Assembly: GCF_030010625.1 (NCBI RefSeq)
Contig: NZ_JASCXN010000006.1
Location: forward strand, 159,558-223,557
Length of the DNA: 64,000 nt
Source: Streptomyces sp. CC208A
Lineage (GTDB): Bacteria; Actinomycetota; Actinomycetes; Streptomycetales; Streptomycetaceae
Direction: 5' to 3'
Part shown: positions 1-8,670 of the stretch, one piece after another
Layout: the number at the start of each line of letters is the position of its first letter
Position numbering within the stretch: the first letter of the stretch is position 1
Program-made: the position numbers and the translations under genes
Notes under the pieces: model-generated
The model's input: the letters and a program-made list of their open reading frames with translations, nothing else
Told to the model about the DNA's origin: nothing
Database searches by the model: none

Positions 1-2
1 AG

Positions 3-155
3 GAACAGCTCGACATGAAGGTCTTCAGCGGGCTGACCGAACTGGCCTACCGGCAGCACGTGCACCACCGCGTCGTCGAGCGCTTCCCCGACGGCGCCCA
101 CGGCGCCGAGATGTTCCGCACCATCCGCCAGATCCTCCACGCCTCCCGTCCGTAG
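3..155 (+). CDS. C-terminal fragment of an unidentified protein (cut by window edge)
   Basis: An open frame enters from the left edge and stops at TAG 153-155, giving about 50 residues that end FRTIRQILHASRP. The stretch is rich in His, Arg and acidic residues and codon usage is typical of the surrounding high-G+C genes, so it is probably the tail of a real gene. There is too little of it to assign a family. Confidence 0.5.
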   Translation, partial: EQLDMKVFSGLTELAYRQHVHHRVVERFPDGAHGAEMFRTIRQILHASRP

Positions 156-462
156 ACGAGGCCACCGACGCCCCTTTTCCACCCCCTGCCGACCGCATGA
201 CCAGGAAGACACACCTGATGATCACTCTCACGCACAGCTTGGGACCGCCTGCTCCAGGCCACAGCGACAGACGGGTTCTACGAGCTCAAGCGAAGCCGGG
301 ACAGCAAGCCCTCCTTCGACTGATCGAATCCGCCCCTACCGTTTCCGAGCACGAAGGCTGACATCCATGGTCCGGCAGCGAGGCGAGCAGGGCCGCCGAC
401 GTGCTGACGAGTGCGCCCCTGGCACGAGCGCCCGGGACCACCGGTACTCAGGCACAGCGCAT
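156..462. other. Gene-free stretch with a possible gene relic
   Basis: No gene with a start and ribosome-binding site was found. A short open frame ending at TGA 320-322 reads like the tail of a protein (it ends RDSKPSFD), but it has no convincing start. It may be a decayed remnant. Confidence 0.3.
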
Positions 463-1014
463 CTAGGCCGGTGCCGTGACCGCTCGCCTGATGCGGTGTC
501 CGACAAGACGCTCGGCCACATCCAGCGGGTACCAGCCAGCGCCGGCCACCTCGGACTCCTGAATGCGTCCGACGTCACCACGGACCGTGGTGAAGGCGTA
601 TCCGATGTCCAGGTGGTAGTGCTCCGGCTCGTCCTTCTGCGGCCGGGCCGGCACCTTGCCGTACTCGACGTAGACGGGAGTCGGGGACACCACAGAGACC
701 TGCCGGGGGTCCATGCCGGTCTCCTCGGTCAGCTCGCGCACCGCCGCCTCGACCAAGGTGGCGTCGGTCGGCTCAAGGTGACCGCCGGGCTGAAGAGTCA
801 GGCCGTAGGCGAGGTGCTCGATGAGGAGGATCTCGGCGTCGTCGCGGACGAGCAGGGCACCGACGGTCACGTGCATGGGGAAGCTGCGCCGCGAGGCGAA
901 GTCCCGGCCTTCCGCCAGAAGCCGCAGAGGCTCCGACAGCTGCGCGGCTTCGTCCGGGTGGTGCTGCAAGTAGGCACCGAGAGCGTCCGAGATGTCGGAA
1001 TCAGAGATTGCCAC
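463..1014 (-). CDS. NUDIX hydrolase
   Basis: This 183-residue protein belongs to the NUDIX family of Mg-dependent hydrolases acting on nucleoside-diphosphate-linked substrates. The Nudix box lies at residues 77-101 and ends RELTEETGM with its paired catalytic glutamates. The part before it follows the GGHLEP variant seen in many actinobacterial members, where an Asp stands near the usual first Glu. The 75 residues before the box fit the family. It is transcribed away from the ABC transporter at 1307, so 1015-1306 is probably a shared divergent promoter region. The substrate cannot be told. It is one of four NUDIX domains in the window. Confidence 0.9.
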   Translation of the reverse strand: MAISDSDISDALGAYLQHHPDEAAQLSEPLRLLAEGRDFASRRSFPMHVTVGALLVRDDAEILLIEHLAYGLTLQPGGHLEPTDATLVEAAVRELTEETGMDPRQVSVVSPTPVYVEYGKVPARPQKDEPEHYHLDIGYAFTTVRGDVGRIQESEVAGAGWYPLDVAERLVGHRIRRAVTAPA

Positions 1015-1306
1015 GATTCGACTCCAGCGAGGGGTACGGGCGGGGGGGGTCGCACTCTACAAGTCCGGCGGGGGCCGTGGTTCACCGCCGCGCTCGCCTT
1101 CACCATAAAGGGGTCGCCCTCGGCGTTTCGGCCAACCACCTTGCACAGAAGGCCCGTTGGGGGGCCTGGGTGGGTGCATTCTCCACGCTCCGACACGCGC
1201 CGAATCTCGGGGAACCAACAGCGTCCGAAAGACACCAGTTCGATATCCCGGCGGGGTCGTTGAGCTTCACGACCCGCGCCGGCCGACCGCTCAGGAGGAA
1301 CCGCCG

Positions 1307-3193
1307 TTGACCTCAAAACCCATGAACGAACAGCAGAACACGCCGCCTCCGCCCCCGCCGGCGGAGATCACCTACACAGGGCAGTACTCCATCAACCCCC
1401 TCGCCGAGGTCTCCTTCCGGCGGATGTGCGCGCAGATTCCCGCCGTCCTGGGCCGGATCGCGCGGCTGTCCTGGCGGATCGACCGGCGGGCCGTGCAGCT
1501 GCTTCTCGGCTGCCAGCTGGTCACTGGCGTCTCGGCCGCCGTGCTGCTGACGGCCACCGCCCGCGCCATGGAACCCGTGCTCGGAGCCGGGTCCGCCGGA
1601 GACCGCCTGCGGGGTGCCCTGCCGGCGCTGCTCGTGGTGACGGTCGCCGCCGCCGTGTCTCGGACAGCGAGAGCGGTGGCTTCGTACGCGGGGCGGCGGA
1701 TCACGCCGCGGTTGACGACGGAGATGGATTCGGCGCTGGTCGAGGCGGTGTGCCGAGTGGAGGCGGCTGCGTACGCGGAGGACGGTTTCTCCGACCGGCG
1801 TGAGGCGGCCGAGATGGGGGTGATGCGCACCCACGTGATGGTGGCCGACGCGCAGCAGTTCGTGTCCGCGGTGATCCGCATGGTCACCGCCGGTGGCGTG
1901 CTGTCCGTGCTGAACCCGCTGATGCTGCCGCTGCTGCTGCTCGCCGTGCTGCCGGCCGGTGTCGGGGCCGTGCTGAGCGCGCGGGTGGACTACGAGATCC
2001 ACTACGGCAACATCGCGGACCGCAACAGCCGCGGGATGATGCGCTGGTGGGCCACCGAGTCCAAGTACAGCGACGAGGTCCGCGCGAACTCCATGGTCGA
2101 CTATCTCGTCTACTGGTACCGGGCCCTGTCAGACCGGTGCGATCGGCGCACCCTGGCCGCCGCGCCACGAACCCTGCGGATCGCTCTGTTGTCCGCGTTC
2201 GCCGGCGGCATCTGCCTGGCGGCGACGTGGGGTGCACTGGCGTGGCTGGCGGTCTCCGGCCGGATCGACCTCGCCGTCGCCGCGACGGCCGTGATCGCTG
2301 TGCAAACCATGCTCGCCGCTCTGACCCAGGTCGTCACCGGCGGCGCCGCGGTCTTCCACACCAGCCTGTACCTCGGTGACATGCAGAGCTTCCTCGACGA
2401 GGCCGCCGACCGCGCGCCCCAGCGGGGTCCTTGCCGTCTGGCCGCGCCGGTAGACGAGATCCGTCTGGAAGAGGTCGTCTACCAGTACCCGGGCAAGGAC
2501 AAGCCCGCCGTCGACGGCGTCTCGCTGACCCTGCGGCGCGGCCAGATCCTCGCGATCGTCGGGGCGAACGGTTCCGGGAAGAACACCCTGACCCGGCTGC
2601 TGACCGGCATCTACCTAGCGGACAAGGGCACGGTCTCGTGGAACGGCACCGACCTCGCCGACGCCGACCCGGCCTCGGTCTGGCGCCTGACCGGCCTGGT
2701 GCCGCAGATCTTCGGGCAGTGGCCGCTGCGCCTGCGCGAGAACGTGACCCTTGGTCAACCCCACAGCTACGACGACGCCCCGGTGTGGGAGGCGATCGAC
2801 GCGGTCGGTCTGCGCGATGCCGTCGAAGACCTCCCCGCGGGTCTCGACACCCTCCTCGCCCGAGACCTCTGGGGCGGCACGGAGCTCTCCGGCGGTCAGT
2901 GGCAACGCATCGCCTGTTCCAGGGCCCTGTACCGCCGGCCCGAACTGCTCATCCTCGACGAGCCCACCTCCCAGATGGACCCCCGAGGCGAACACCAGAT
3001 CTTCGAACAGATCAAGGCCATCGCCGCCGACCGCATCACCATCGTCGTCACCCACCGCCTGGAGAACACCAAGATCGCCGACCACATCATCGTGATGGAG
3101 CACGGTCGGATCACCGAGCAGGGCCGGTACGACGACCTCGCCCACGGCGGCGGAACCTTCGCCGAACTGCTGGAACTCTCCCAGGACCGCTGA
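1307..3193 (+). CDS. ABC transporter, fused membrane and ATPase domains
   Basis: This 628-residue exporter half-transporter has a Pro-rich N-terminus, a six-helix-type membrane domain at about residues 60-340 and an ATPase domain at about 390-625. Walker A is near residue 419 and reads GANGSGKNT, with Asn where Ser is usual. The LSGGQ signature is near 526, Walker B (LLILDEPT) near 547, and the switch His sits in VTHRL. I chose TTG 1307 because AGGAGG lies 8 bases upstream at 1293-1298; ATG 1322 is the alternative. It leads the operon of peptide, kinase, NUDIX and MFS genes, which suggests export of a small molecule or peptide made by that operon. Whether the Walker A Asn lowers ATPase activity is unknown. 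Confidence 0.92.
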   Translation: MTSKPMNEQQNTPPPPPPAEITYTGQYSINPLAEVSFRRMCAQIPAVLGRIARLSWRIDRRAVQLLLGCQLVTGVSAAVLLTATARAMEPVLGAGSAGDRLRGALPALLVVTVAAAVSRTARAVASYAGRRITPRLTTEMDSALVEAVCRVEAAAYAEDGFSDRREAAEMGVMRTHVMVADAQQFVSAVIRMVTAGGVLSVLNPLMLPLLLLAVLPAGVGAVLSARVDYEIHYGNIADRNSRGMMRWWATESKYSDEVRANSMVDYLVYWYRALSDRCDRRTLAAAPRTLRIALLSAFAGGICLAATWGALAWLAVSGRIDLAVAATAVIAVQTMLAALTQVVTGGAAVFHTSLYLGDMQSFLDEAADRAPQRGPCRLAAPVDEIRLEEVVYQYPGKDKPAVDGVSLTLRRGQILAIVGANGSGKNTLTRLLTGIYLADKGTVSWNGTDLADADPASVWRLTGLVPQIFGQWPLRLRENVTLGQPHSYDDAPVWEAIDAVGLRDAVEDLPAGLDTLLARDLWGGTELSGGQWQRIACSRALYRRPELLILDEPTSQMDPRGEHQIFEQIKAIAADRITIVVTHRLENTKIADHIIVMEHGRITEQGRYDDLAHGGGTFAELLELSQDR

Positions 3194-3249
3194 CCGACCT
3201 GCCCCCTGTCGCGTCCCGCCGGGCGGACAGGCCACATCTAGGAGGGCCC

Positions 3250-3333
3250 ATGCCCCCGTCCCCCGCCACCAGCGCCGCCTGTGACGTGCGCTCCTCGTAC
3301 GCGTCGCACCCGAGCGCGAGGTGCACGGCGTGA
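3250..3333 (+). CDS. 27-residue peptide with two cysteines, coupled to the kinase gene
   Basis: ATG 3250 follows a GGAGGG box at 3241-3246 and encodes a 27-residue peptide rich in Ser, Ala and Pro, with two Cys and a tail reading PSARCTA. Its TGA overlaps the GTG start of the next gene (GTGA at 3330-3333). The same 4-base overlap joins the kinase, NUDIX, MFS and methyltransferase genes, which argues that this is a translated operon member. It could be a very short precursor peptide or only a translational leader for the kinase. I recognise no family. No classical leader peptide is evident. Confidence 0.6.
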   Translation: MPPSPATSAACDVRSSYASHPSARCTA

Positions 3334-3496
3334 GGCAGACGAGATCCCTGCCCGTCGCCGTGCAGCGCTGGGCGGAGCAGTTCACCGGGCCGGTCGTGAC
3401 CGTGCGCGACGCCTCGCACGACTGGCATCGCTCCCGCGTGTGGGAGCTCACCGGCAAGGGCGGGGCCGGCTGGTACGTGAAGGTCGCGCCCTCGGT
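3330..3496 (+). pseudogene. 5' part of APH-like kinase gene, split by Tn1
   Basis: GTG 3330 overlaps the stop of the peptide gene. The frame encodes the N-terminal lobe of an aminoglycoside-phosphotransferase-fold protein (SRVWELTG, then WYVKVAPS). It breaks at the left junction of Tn1. The rest resumes at 8671 in the same frame: joining 3496 to 8671 gives VKVAPSVKFFARETRAYR, as expected for this fold. The joined gene would be 294 residues, normal for the family. As it stands the frame runs on into element sequence to 3617 and is probably non-functional. Confidence 0.88.
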
Positions 3497-3504
3497 TTTA
3501 CCGA
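3497..3504. repeat. Tn1 left terminal inverted repeat
   Basis: TTTACCGA directly follows the left core CTCGGT and is the exact inverse of 8657-8664. Confidence 0.8.
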
Positions 3505-3617
3505 ACACGCCTTGGGTGTCCGCGTCATTCGTTGGGAGGGGGTTCGGCGTCTTTGCGTGTCCCTTTACCGACCGGGCTGGTTGTCGCCTTCACGTACACC
3601 ACAGTGGAGGTAGCTGA

Positions 3618-4805
3618 GTGCGAAGTGTGATGGTGCTGGAGGACTTTCGAGTCCAGCAGATGCCAAGGGCCGGGGGCTGCTCGTCGTACACGATCCTGCG
3701 TGCGGATGGCGGGGTGGAAGAGGAATCGGATCGCTTCCTTCGGTTGTACGAGGGCAGAGGCACGCAGCGGACGTACGCGTACTTCCTCGTTGATCACCTG
3801 CGATGGCGGAAGCAGGAGGGGCTCACGACGTCGTCGATGTCGCTGCAGGACCTGTACCGGTACATGGGGGCCGTGGGAGCGAAGGTGGCGATGCCGTTCG
3901 GGCAGCCGTGGCGGCAAGGCAAGCGTCCGTACAGCTCGTCGGCGCTGGAGGTCGCCGCGGCCTGCCTCAAGGGCTTCTACCTGCTGCAGTGCGGCACCGG
4001 CGTGAACGCGGAACTGGCGGTGGCACTGGAGGTGAGACGGCTGCCCACGCAACGAGACCGCGATCGGGCCCTGCTGGGGCACCTTCAGACATCGATGCCG
4101 GCCAACCCGCTGGCGCCCCGGCGGGGCACACGTCGTCGGCACCCGAAGATGTTGCCGGACGGAGCCCGCCCCGAGCTGATGGAGGTGATGAACACCGCCC
4201 GCGACAGACTGGTGGTGACCTGGCTGTCGGACGCCAGTCTGCGCATTGGCGGCCTGACGGGACTTCACCTCGTGGACCTGCACCTTCGCCCCGATGCCGC
4301 CTGCGGAGAATGCAAGAGCCCTCACCTGCACGTGTGCCATCGGTCGGGCAACGCCAATCGCGCCGCAGCCAAGATCAAGCCGGACTGGTGGCTGCGCGAC
4401 GGGGTCATCACCGGAGGTGAGATCGTGCGCGTGAGCCCAGCCATGATCCGGACTTACTTCCAGTACATGACCACCGAGTACGCCAAGCACGCCGCCGATC
4501 ACGGCATGCTGCTGATCCAACTGTCCGGTCCTCGCCGCGGCCAGCCGTGGACTGCCGATGCCGCCCGCGGGATGCTCCGACGCGCCGGACGCCGCGCCAA
4601 CCTGCCGGGCCGCATCAAACCACACGCATTCCGGCACACCTTCACCAACGCCGTCCTGGACGCCACCGACGGCGACATGCTGGTCGCCCGAGAGGCGGGA
4701 AACTGGGCATCGGTTCAGACCGTCGAGGAGGTCTACGGGCACCCCGACCTGCATTCTCCGGAGTTCCAAGCGGCCCTGAGCGCGGTCTGGGGTGAAGACG
4801 CATGA
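3618..4805 (+). CDS. Tyrosine recombinase, TnpA-like (Tn1)
   Basis: This 395-residue site-specific recombinase carries a SAM-like N-terminal core-binding region and a C-terminal catalytic domain. The first catalytic Arg is near residue 208 (SLRIGG), a Lys follows in AKIK, box II is HAFRHT near 335, and the nucleophilic Tyr is near 373 (EEVYGH). The usual second His is replaced by Trp in GNWAS, a substitution known in the family. GTG 3618 is preceded by GGAGG at 3605-3609. Its last codons overlap the start of the next recombinase (ATGA at 4802-4805). It is the first gene inside the left end of Tn1 and presumably cuts and joins the core. Confidence 0.9.
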   Translation: MRSVMVLEDFRVQQMPRAGGCSSYTILRADGGVEEESDRFLRLYEGRGTQRTYAYFLVDHLRWRKQEGLTTSSMSLQDLYRYMGAVGAKVAMPFGQPWRQGKRPYSSSALEVAAACLKGFYLLQCGTGVNAELAVALEVRRLPTQRDRDRALLGHLQTSMPANPLAPRRGTRRRHPKMLPDGARPELMEVMNTARDRLVVTWLSDASLRIGGLTGLHLVDLHLRPDAACGECKSPHLHVCHRSGNANRAAAKIKPDWWLRDGVITGGEIVRVSPAMIRTYFQYMTTEYAKHAADHGMLLIQLSGPRRGQPWTADAARGMLRRAGRRANLPGRIKPHAFRHTFTNAVLDATDGDMLVAREAGNWASVQTVEEVYGHPDLHSPEFQAALSAVWGEDA

Positions 4806-7414
4806 CCGCGCTCGAGCTTCTGCCAGTCGTGCCGACGAGCGGGCCCGCGAACCGGACCGGCACCGACCGGCTGGAGATCCTCACCGCGCTGATCGCCGCG
4901 CCCTCGTTCGACCCGCTCTACCGGCCCGACGTCATCGTGGTGCCCGGCGACCACCCGCACTTCCGCTGGCTGTGCGGCGTCCCCGCCTGCGAGAAGCCCC
5001 AGGAACCTGGCAGGGACTACTGCTATGTGCACCGTCGGCAGTGGGTCAAACTTCGCGCCACCGGCGTGAGCGTCACCGACTTCCTCAGTAGTGCCGTTCC
5101 GCAGAAGCGGGCCTCGTGGTCCGTGCCGCCCCGGTGCGTGATCTGCCCGGATCTGCCGGCGTGGGCGTCGTCGCCTCTGTGTCAATTGCACGCCCGGCGC
5201 TGGAGGTTGCTCAGCAAGTACTGGCTCGAGAAGCACGGGACGACCGTCGACTACGACGGATGGCTGGCTGGAGAGAAGCCGTTCCCGACCTTCGGTGAGT
5301 GCTTGGTGGTGGCGTGTCCCGAGCTGGCAGCGCATCCACTGGGGCTGTGTGCGAATCACCTGTCGCGCTACAAACACCAAGGCCGCCCCGGAGGGGCCTC
5401 GCTGCATCAGAGCTGGAGCCGGCGCCTGGACCGCGGCGAGACCGTCACCGTCGCCTACACCGACAAGGCGGCCTTCCGCCGCTGGTGCTGGCAGAGCGGC
5501 CCGGCCCACAGGGTCAACGGAAAGCTTTCGCTCCTGGGCCTGCCTCCGTTGCTGAAGGCTGAGATCAAGTGGGCGATGTTCCGCCATGCCCAGGGCTACA
5601 CCCAAGGTCGCAGCTGGCCGCTGACCTGGGTTCAGTACCTGACGGACCACTGCCGCCTCCATGAGCTGAACTCGTTGGCTGACCTCGACCTCGACGAGGC
5701 GAAAAGCAAGCCGCTGGTCCATCAGGTCGGCCGCGAGATGGCCGATCAACTGCAGCTGGTCTACTTCTCCCGCCAGGACACCAAGGACGCCGGCTTTCTC
5801 GAGACGGAACACTTCGGTGTCCGCCTCCGAGGAAGCCGAAGCTACTTCGACCTGACGTCCATCTCCCAGCGATGGCTCCGCGACATGGTCTGGGACTCGA
5901 TGGCAGACCGGTTGCTCAGCGATCCACCCCGCAGCCGAAGCGGGTTCGACGGCTTACGCCGCGCCACCTCCGAGCTCAGCGCCTACCTGGAAGCACAGGC
6001 ACCCGGCGGCGGCCACGACCCCCGGCTGCTCACCCGCGACCACATGGTCGACTTCGTCGCCGACCAACGCCACCGCGCCAAGAACGGGCTGACTGCTCTG
6101 TCGATCTACTGCCAGGGCTCCAACCGGGGCAACGCAGCCAAGAAGCCTGCCATCGTCACCAACAACGCGCTGTCCCGGACCTTCAACACGGCGCGTCGCC
6201 TGCTCCGCGACGCCCTGGAATCGGGGACGGCTGAGACGATCGGCCTGGACCGGGCCTTCATCGTGGCCCTGCCGACCTTCCATGCTCCCGGGGCACGTCG
6301 CCGGCCCTTCCCCGACGACGTCGCGCGAATCCTCGCCGACGACGCGAACCTGGCCGGGCTTCACTCACGTGACTACGAAGACCGCGGACTGCGCGACATC
6401 TGGGAAGCACTCGTCGTCACCGGCCGTCGCTGCGGCGAGGTCCTCAACGTCCGGTTGGAGTGCATCGGCCGGCTCAACAAACTGCCCGTCTTCTGGCACG
6501 ACCAGACCAAGGTCGGCAACTACGACCAGGCCATCCGCATCCCCGAGCGCCTCTACCAGCTGCTCGAACAGCGCCAGAGCAAGACCATCGCCCGGTTCGT
6601 CCAGCGGTTCGGCCGTCCCCCGACACCACGCGAACGACGGCAGATTGCACTCTTCCCTCGTCGGCACACGAACCGAGACCTGCTCAAGGGAGCAAGTCGC
6701 GGCTGGTTCGCCAAGAACTTCCGCGCCTGGGTGGACACCCTCGACATCGCGCACTGCGTCCCGCACCAGGCCCGCCACACGCTGGCGACGAACCTCCTGC
6801 GCAATGGGGCCAACCTCACCCACGTCAAACGCTACCTGGGCCACGTCTCCGTGCAGATGGCCGAGCACTACGTCCACCTGGCCAACACCGATCCCCGGCT
6901 CGAGGAAGCACTCGCGGCTGTCTGGGTCTCCGGTCCAGGATCCGCCGCTCCGGGGACCGTGCTTTCCGCAGGCGAGCCCATGTCTCGGCAAGAGGCCGAG
7001 GCGCTGGCAATCGACCTCACCCGCCGCAGCACACCGGCCGAGGGAGGTTTCTGCACCTTCCAACCCGTCGTCAATGGAAACGCGTGCCCCTGGAACATGG
7101 ACTGCCACAACTGCGACAAGTTCGTGCTGTCCGGCGCCGACCTCGTCTACTGGCACCGCAAGCGCGAGCAGTGGCGCACCCTCGCCGAACGGGCACCCGA
7201 CGGGGCCACCGCCGACTTCCTGCACGAAGTCTTCGAACCGACGGCCCGCGCCATTGACGGCCTCGAGAAGGCGCTGAAAGCCATCGGCCTCCTCGACGAG
7301 GCCCTGGCTCTCGACCTGCGCAGGCCCCAGGACTACTTCGGCAGGGTCTGGAACACCGCCTTCCGAGCCCAGGAACTTGCCGACCATTCGGCCGCCGAGG
7401 CGGTGACCGGATGA
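4802..7414 (+). CDS. Large tyrosine recombinase with zinc clusters, TnpB-like (Tn1)
   Basis: At 870 residues it is longer than Tn554 TnpB. The first 200 residues hold three Cys-Cys-Cys-His clusters (for example CVICP...CQLH), likely zinc-binding. The catalytic domain follows: Arg in TGRRCGEV near 542, Lys in TKVGN, box II HQARHT near 655, GHVSVQMAEHY with His and the nucleophile Tyr near 689. After it comes another Cys-rich patch (CPWNMDCHNC, about 760-775) and a helical tail. ATGA overlaps on both sides couple it to its neighbours. All catalytic residues are present, so Tn1 has two apparently active recombinases. Confidence 0.9.
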   Translation: MTALELLPVVPTSGPANRTGTDRLEILTALIAAPSFDPLYRPDVIVVPGDHPHFRWLCGVPACEKPQEPGRDYCYVHRRQWVKLRATGVSVTDFLSSAVPQKRASWSVPPRCVICPDLPAWASSPLCQLHARRWRLLSKYWLEKHGTTVDYDGWLAGEKPFPTFGECLVVACPELAAHPLGLCANHLSRYKHQGRPGGASLHQSWSRRLDRGETVTVAYTDKAAFRRWCWQSGPAHRVNGKLSLLGLPPLLKAEIKWAMFRHAQGYTQGRSWPLTWVQYLTDHCRLHELNSLADLDLDEAKSKPLVHQVGREMADQLQLVYFSRQDTKDAGFLETEHFGVRLRGSRSYFDLTSISQRWLRDMVWDSMADRLLSDPPRSRSGFDGLRRATSELSAYLEAQAPGGGHDPRLLTRDHMVDFVADQRHRAKNGLTALSIYCQGSNRGNAAKKPAIVTNNALSRTFNTARRLLRDALESGTAETIGLDRAFIVALPTFHAPGARRRPFPDDVARILADDANLAGLHSRDYEDRGLRDIWEALVVTGRRCGEVLNVRLECIGRLNKLPVFWHDQTKVGNYDQAIRIPERLYQLLEQRQSKTIARFVQRFGRPPTPRERRQIALFPRRHTNRDLLKGASRGWFAKNFRAWVDTLDIAHCVPHQARHTLATNLLRNGANLTHVKRYLGHVSVQMAEHYVHLANTDPRLEEALAAVWVSGPGSAAPGTVLSAGEPMSRQEAEALAIDLTRRSTPAEGGFCTFQPVVNGNACPWNMDCHNCDKFVLSGADLVYWHRKREQWRTLAERAPDGATADFLHEVFEPTARAIDGLEKALKAIGLLDEALALDLRRPQDYFGRVWNTAFRAQELADHSAAEAVTG

Positions 7415-8013
7415 CGTCCACTCCGCCCCAGACCGCAGCGGCCATCGCAGCTCGCCGCCGTCAGACTGGGCAAAAGCTCACCCAGGTCGAAAAGGCCATC
7501 GCTCAGCTTCGCCGGGAGACATCCAAGATCACCGTCAGGGCTATCGCGGCCAGAGCGCAGGTGTCGCCCACCTTCCTCTATGAGAACCGGAATGCTCAGT
7601 CCCTCGTCCGGGAGGCCGTGGCCGTTGGCACACGGCGACGCGATCAAACGAGCCAGGGCACACACGACCGCATCGAAGCCTCCTGGAGAGAACGGGCTCT
7701 GAACGCCGAGGAGGAACTCACTCGAACCCAGAAGGAGATCCTCGTCCAGCGCCAGCGCATCGGTGAACTTATGGGCCAGCTGCGTGACTTCGAGCAGATG
7801 GTCCCAGGCGAGTCCGTCCAGAAACTCGTCACCGAGAACACCTCGCTCAAACACCGCGTCCGCCAACTAGCCCAGGAACACCGAACGCTTCAGGAACGCC
7901 TTGAAGGAGCCCGTTCAAACAACCGCTTCGCCGAGAAACGCATCGCCGACTTGGAGGCCCAGCTTGTCGAGCTTCAGCAACAGGCCCAACCCGTCCCCAG
8001 GACCACCGAGTGA
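7411..8013 (+). CDS. TnpC-like accessory protein, helix-turn-helix plus coiled coil (Tn1)
   Basis: This 200-residue protein resembles the DUF6262/TnpC accessory proteins found beside Tn554-type recombinases. A helix-turn-helix-like segment lies at about residues 37-62 (AIAARAQVSPTFLYENR), followed by a heptad-rich coiled coil at about 90-195 (LVELQQQAQ). It overlaps the large recombinase by ATGA. In Tn554, TnpC influences orientation and efficiency of transposition; a similar role here is inferred. It has no catalytic signature of its own. Confidence 0.82.
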   Translation: MTSTPPQTAAAIAARRRQTGQKLTQVEKAIAQLRRETSKITVRAIAARAQVSPTFLYENRNAQSLVREAVAVGTRRRDQTSQGTHDRIEASWRERALNAEEELTRTQKEILVQRQRIGELMGQLRDFEQMVPGESVQKLVTENTSLKHRVRQLAQEHRTLQERLEGARSNNRFAEKRIADLEAQLVELQQQAQPVPRTTE

Positions 8014-8026
8014 CGGGAGCTTCGTA

Positions 8027-8548
8027 TCAGCGGCCGGAGACCTCACGCAGCCATCGCGCGTGCTGACGGACGCGCGATGCATCCTCGGGGAAGTAGCTGG
8101 CCCAGTCCTCATTCAGGGACGTCCAAGCCGCTGGCTGTCCACTCTCTGTAACCAAAGGCGTTCCCGCACTCACGATCGCGACGAACGACAGCCCGAGAGT
8201 CGCAGGCCACTCCCGGCGATAGGAGCGCACCGTGGCCGCGGCAGGTTCCGGCAGCAACTCCGCCTCGACGCCGGTCTCCTCGAAGAGCTCACGACGCGCT
8301 CCCTCCCGGGGCGTTTCCCCCGGCTCAACACGCCCTCCCGGTGGAACCAAACCCCGCCACCGGTGATGAACCAGCAACACTCGAGCGAGATCCTCATCGA
8401 AGACCCACACCTCTGCGGCAAGCGGCTCCGAGGGCCCCAGGCGGGCCGCGGCCAGCCACTGGCCGGCGCCGTCAAACTTCCCCCTCGCCAGCCGGACGTC
8501 GGCGGCTGCGGCCTCTACTGCCCGTGGATCAAGCGCATCGTGAATCAT
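8027..8548 (-). CDS. NUDIX hydrolase, Tn1 passenger
   Basis: The only Tn1 gene on the minus strand encodes about 173 residues. Its Nudix box has the canonical form GRVEPGE...RRELFEETGV, followed by a beta-rich C-terminal part. I chose ATG 8548 (MIHDALDP); the frame stays open upstream to about 8611 and no good ribosome-binding site separates the options. It converges on the TnpC-like gene with a 13-base gap and its start lies about 110 bases from the right end. The element has therefore brought one NUDIX gene into an operon that already contains another. The substrate is unknown. Confidence 0.85.
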   Translation of the reverse strand: MIHDALDPRAVEAAAADVRLARGKFDGAGQWLAAARLGPSEPLAAEVWVFDEDLARVLLVHHRWRGLVPPGGRVEPGETPREGARRELFEETGVEAELLPEPAAATVRSYRREWPATLGLSFVAIVSAGTPLVTESGQPAAWTSLNEDWASYFPEDASRVRQHARWLREVSGR

Positions 8549-8656
8549 CGGGACAACGTAAGGCGAGGGTCTGACACCGGGGTGGCCCCGGACAACGTCC
8601 CGGACAGCCACGCGACGCTCCGACGCAGGTCACAGACGAACTGGACGTCTCGATGG

Positions 8657-8670
8657 TCGGTAAACTCGGT
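8657..8670. repeat. Tn1 right inverted repeat and core
   Basis: TCGGTAAA (8657-8664) mirrors the left end exactly and abuts the core CTCGGT (8665-8670), which matches the left core base for base. Confidence 0.8.

Larger units (their letters stand above)
3491..8664 (+). mobile_element. Tn1: Tn554-like tyrosine-recombinase element with NUDIX passenger
   Basis: The element is 5,168 bp (3497-8664) plus one 6-bp core. The core CTCGGT occurs at both junctions, 3491-3496 and 8665-8670. Directly inside lie inverted repeats TTTACCGA (3497-3504) and TCGGTAAA (8657-8664). A second TTTACCGA at 3564-3571 could be a further recombinase-binding site. Three overlapping genes (3618-4805, 4802-7414, 7411-8013) resemble the tnpABC set of Tn554, followed by one minus-strand NUDIX gene. 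Taking out the element and one core restores the kinase gene. Tn554-type elements are known to exchange a 6-bp core; that this element does the same is inferred from the junctions. Confidence 0.85.
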
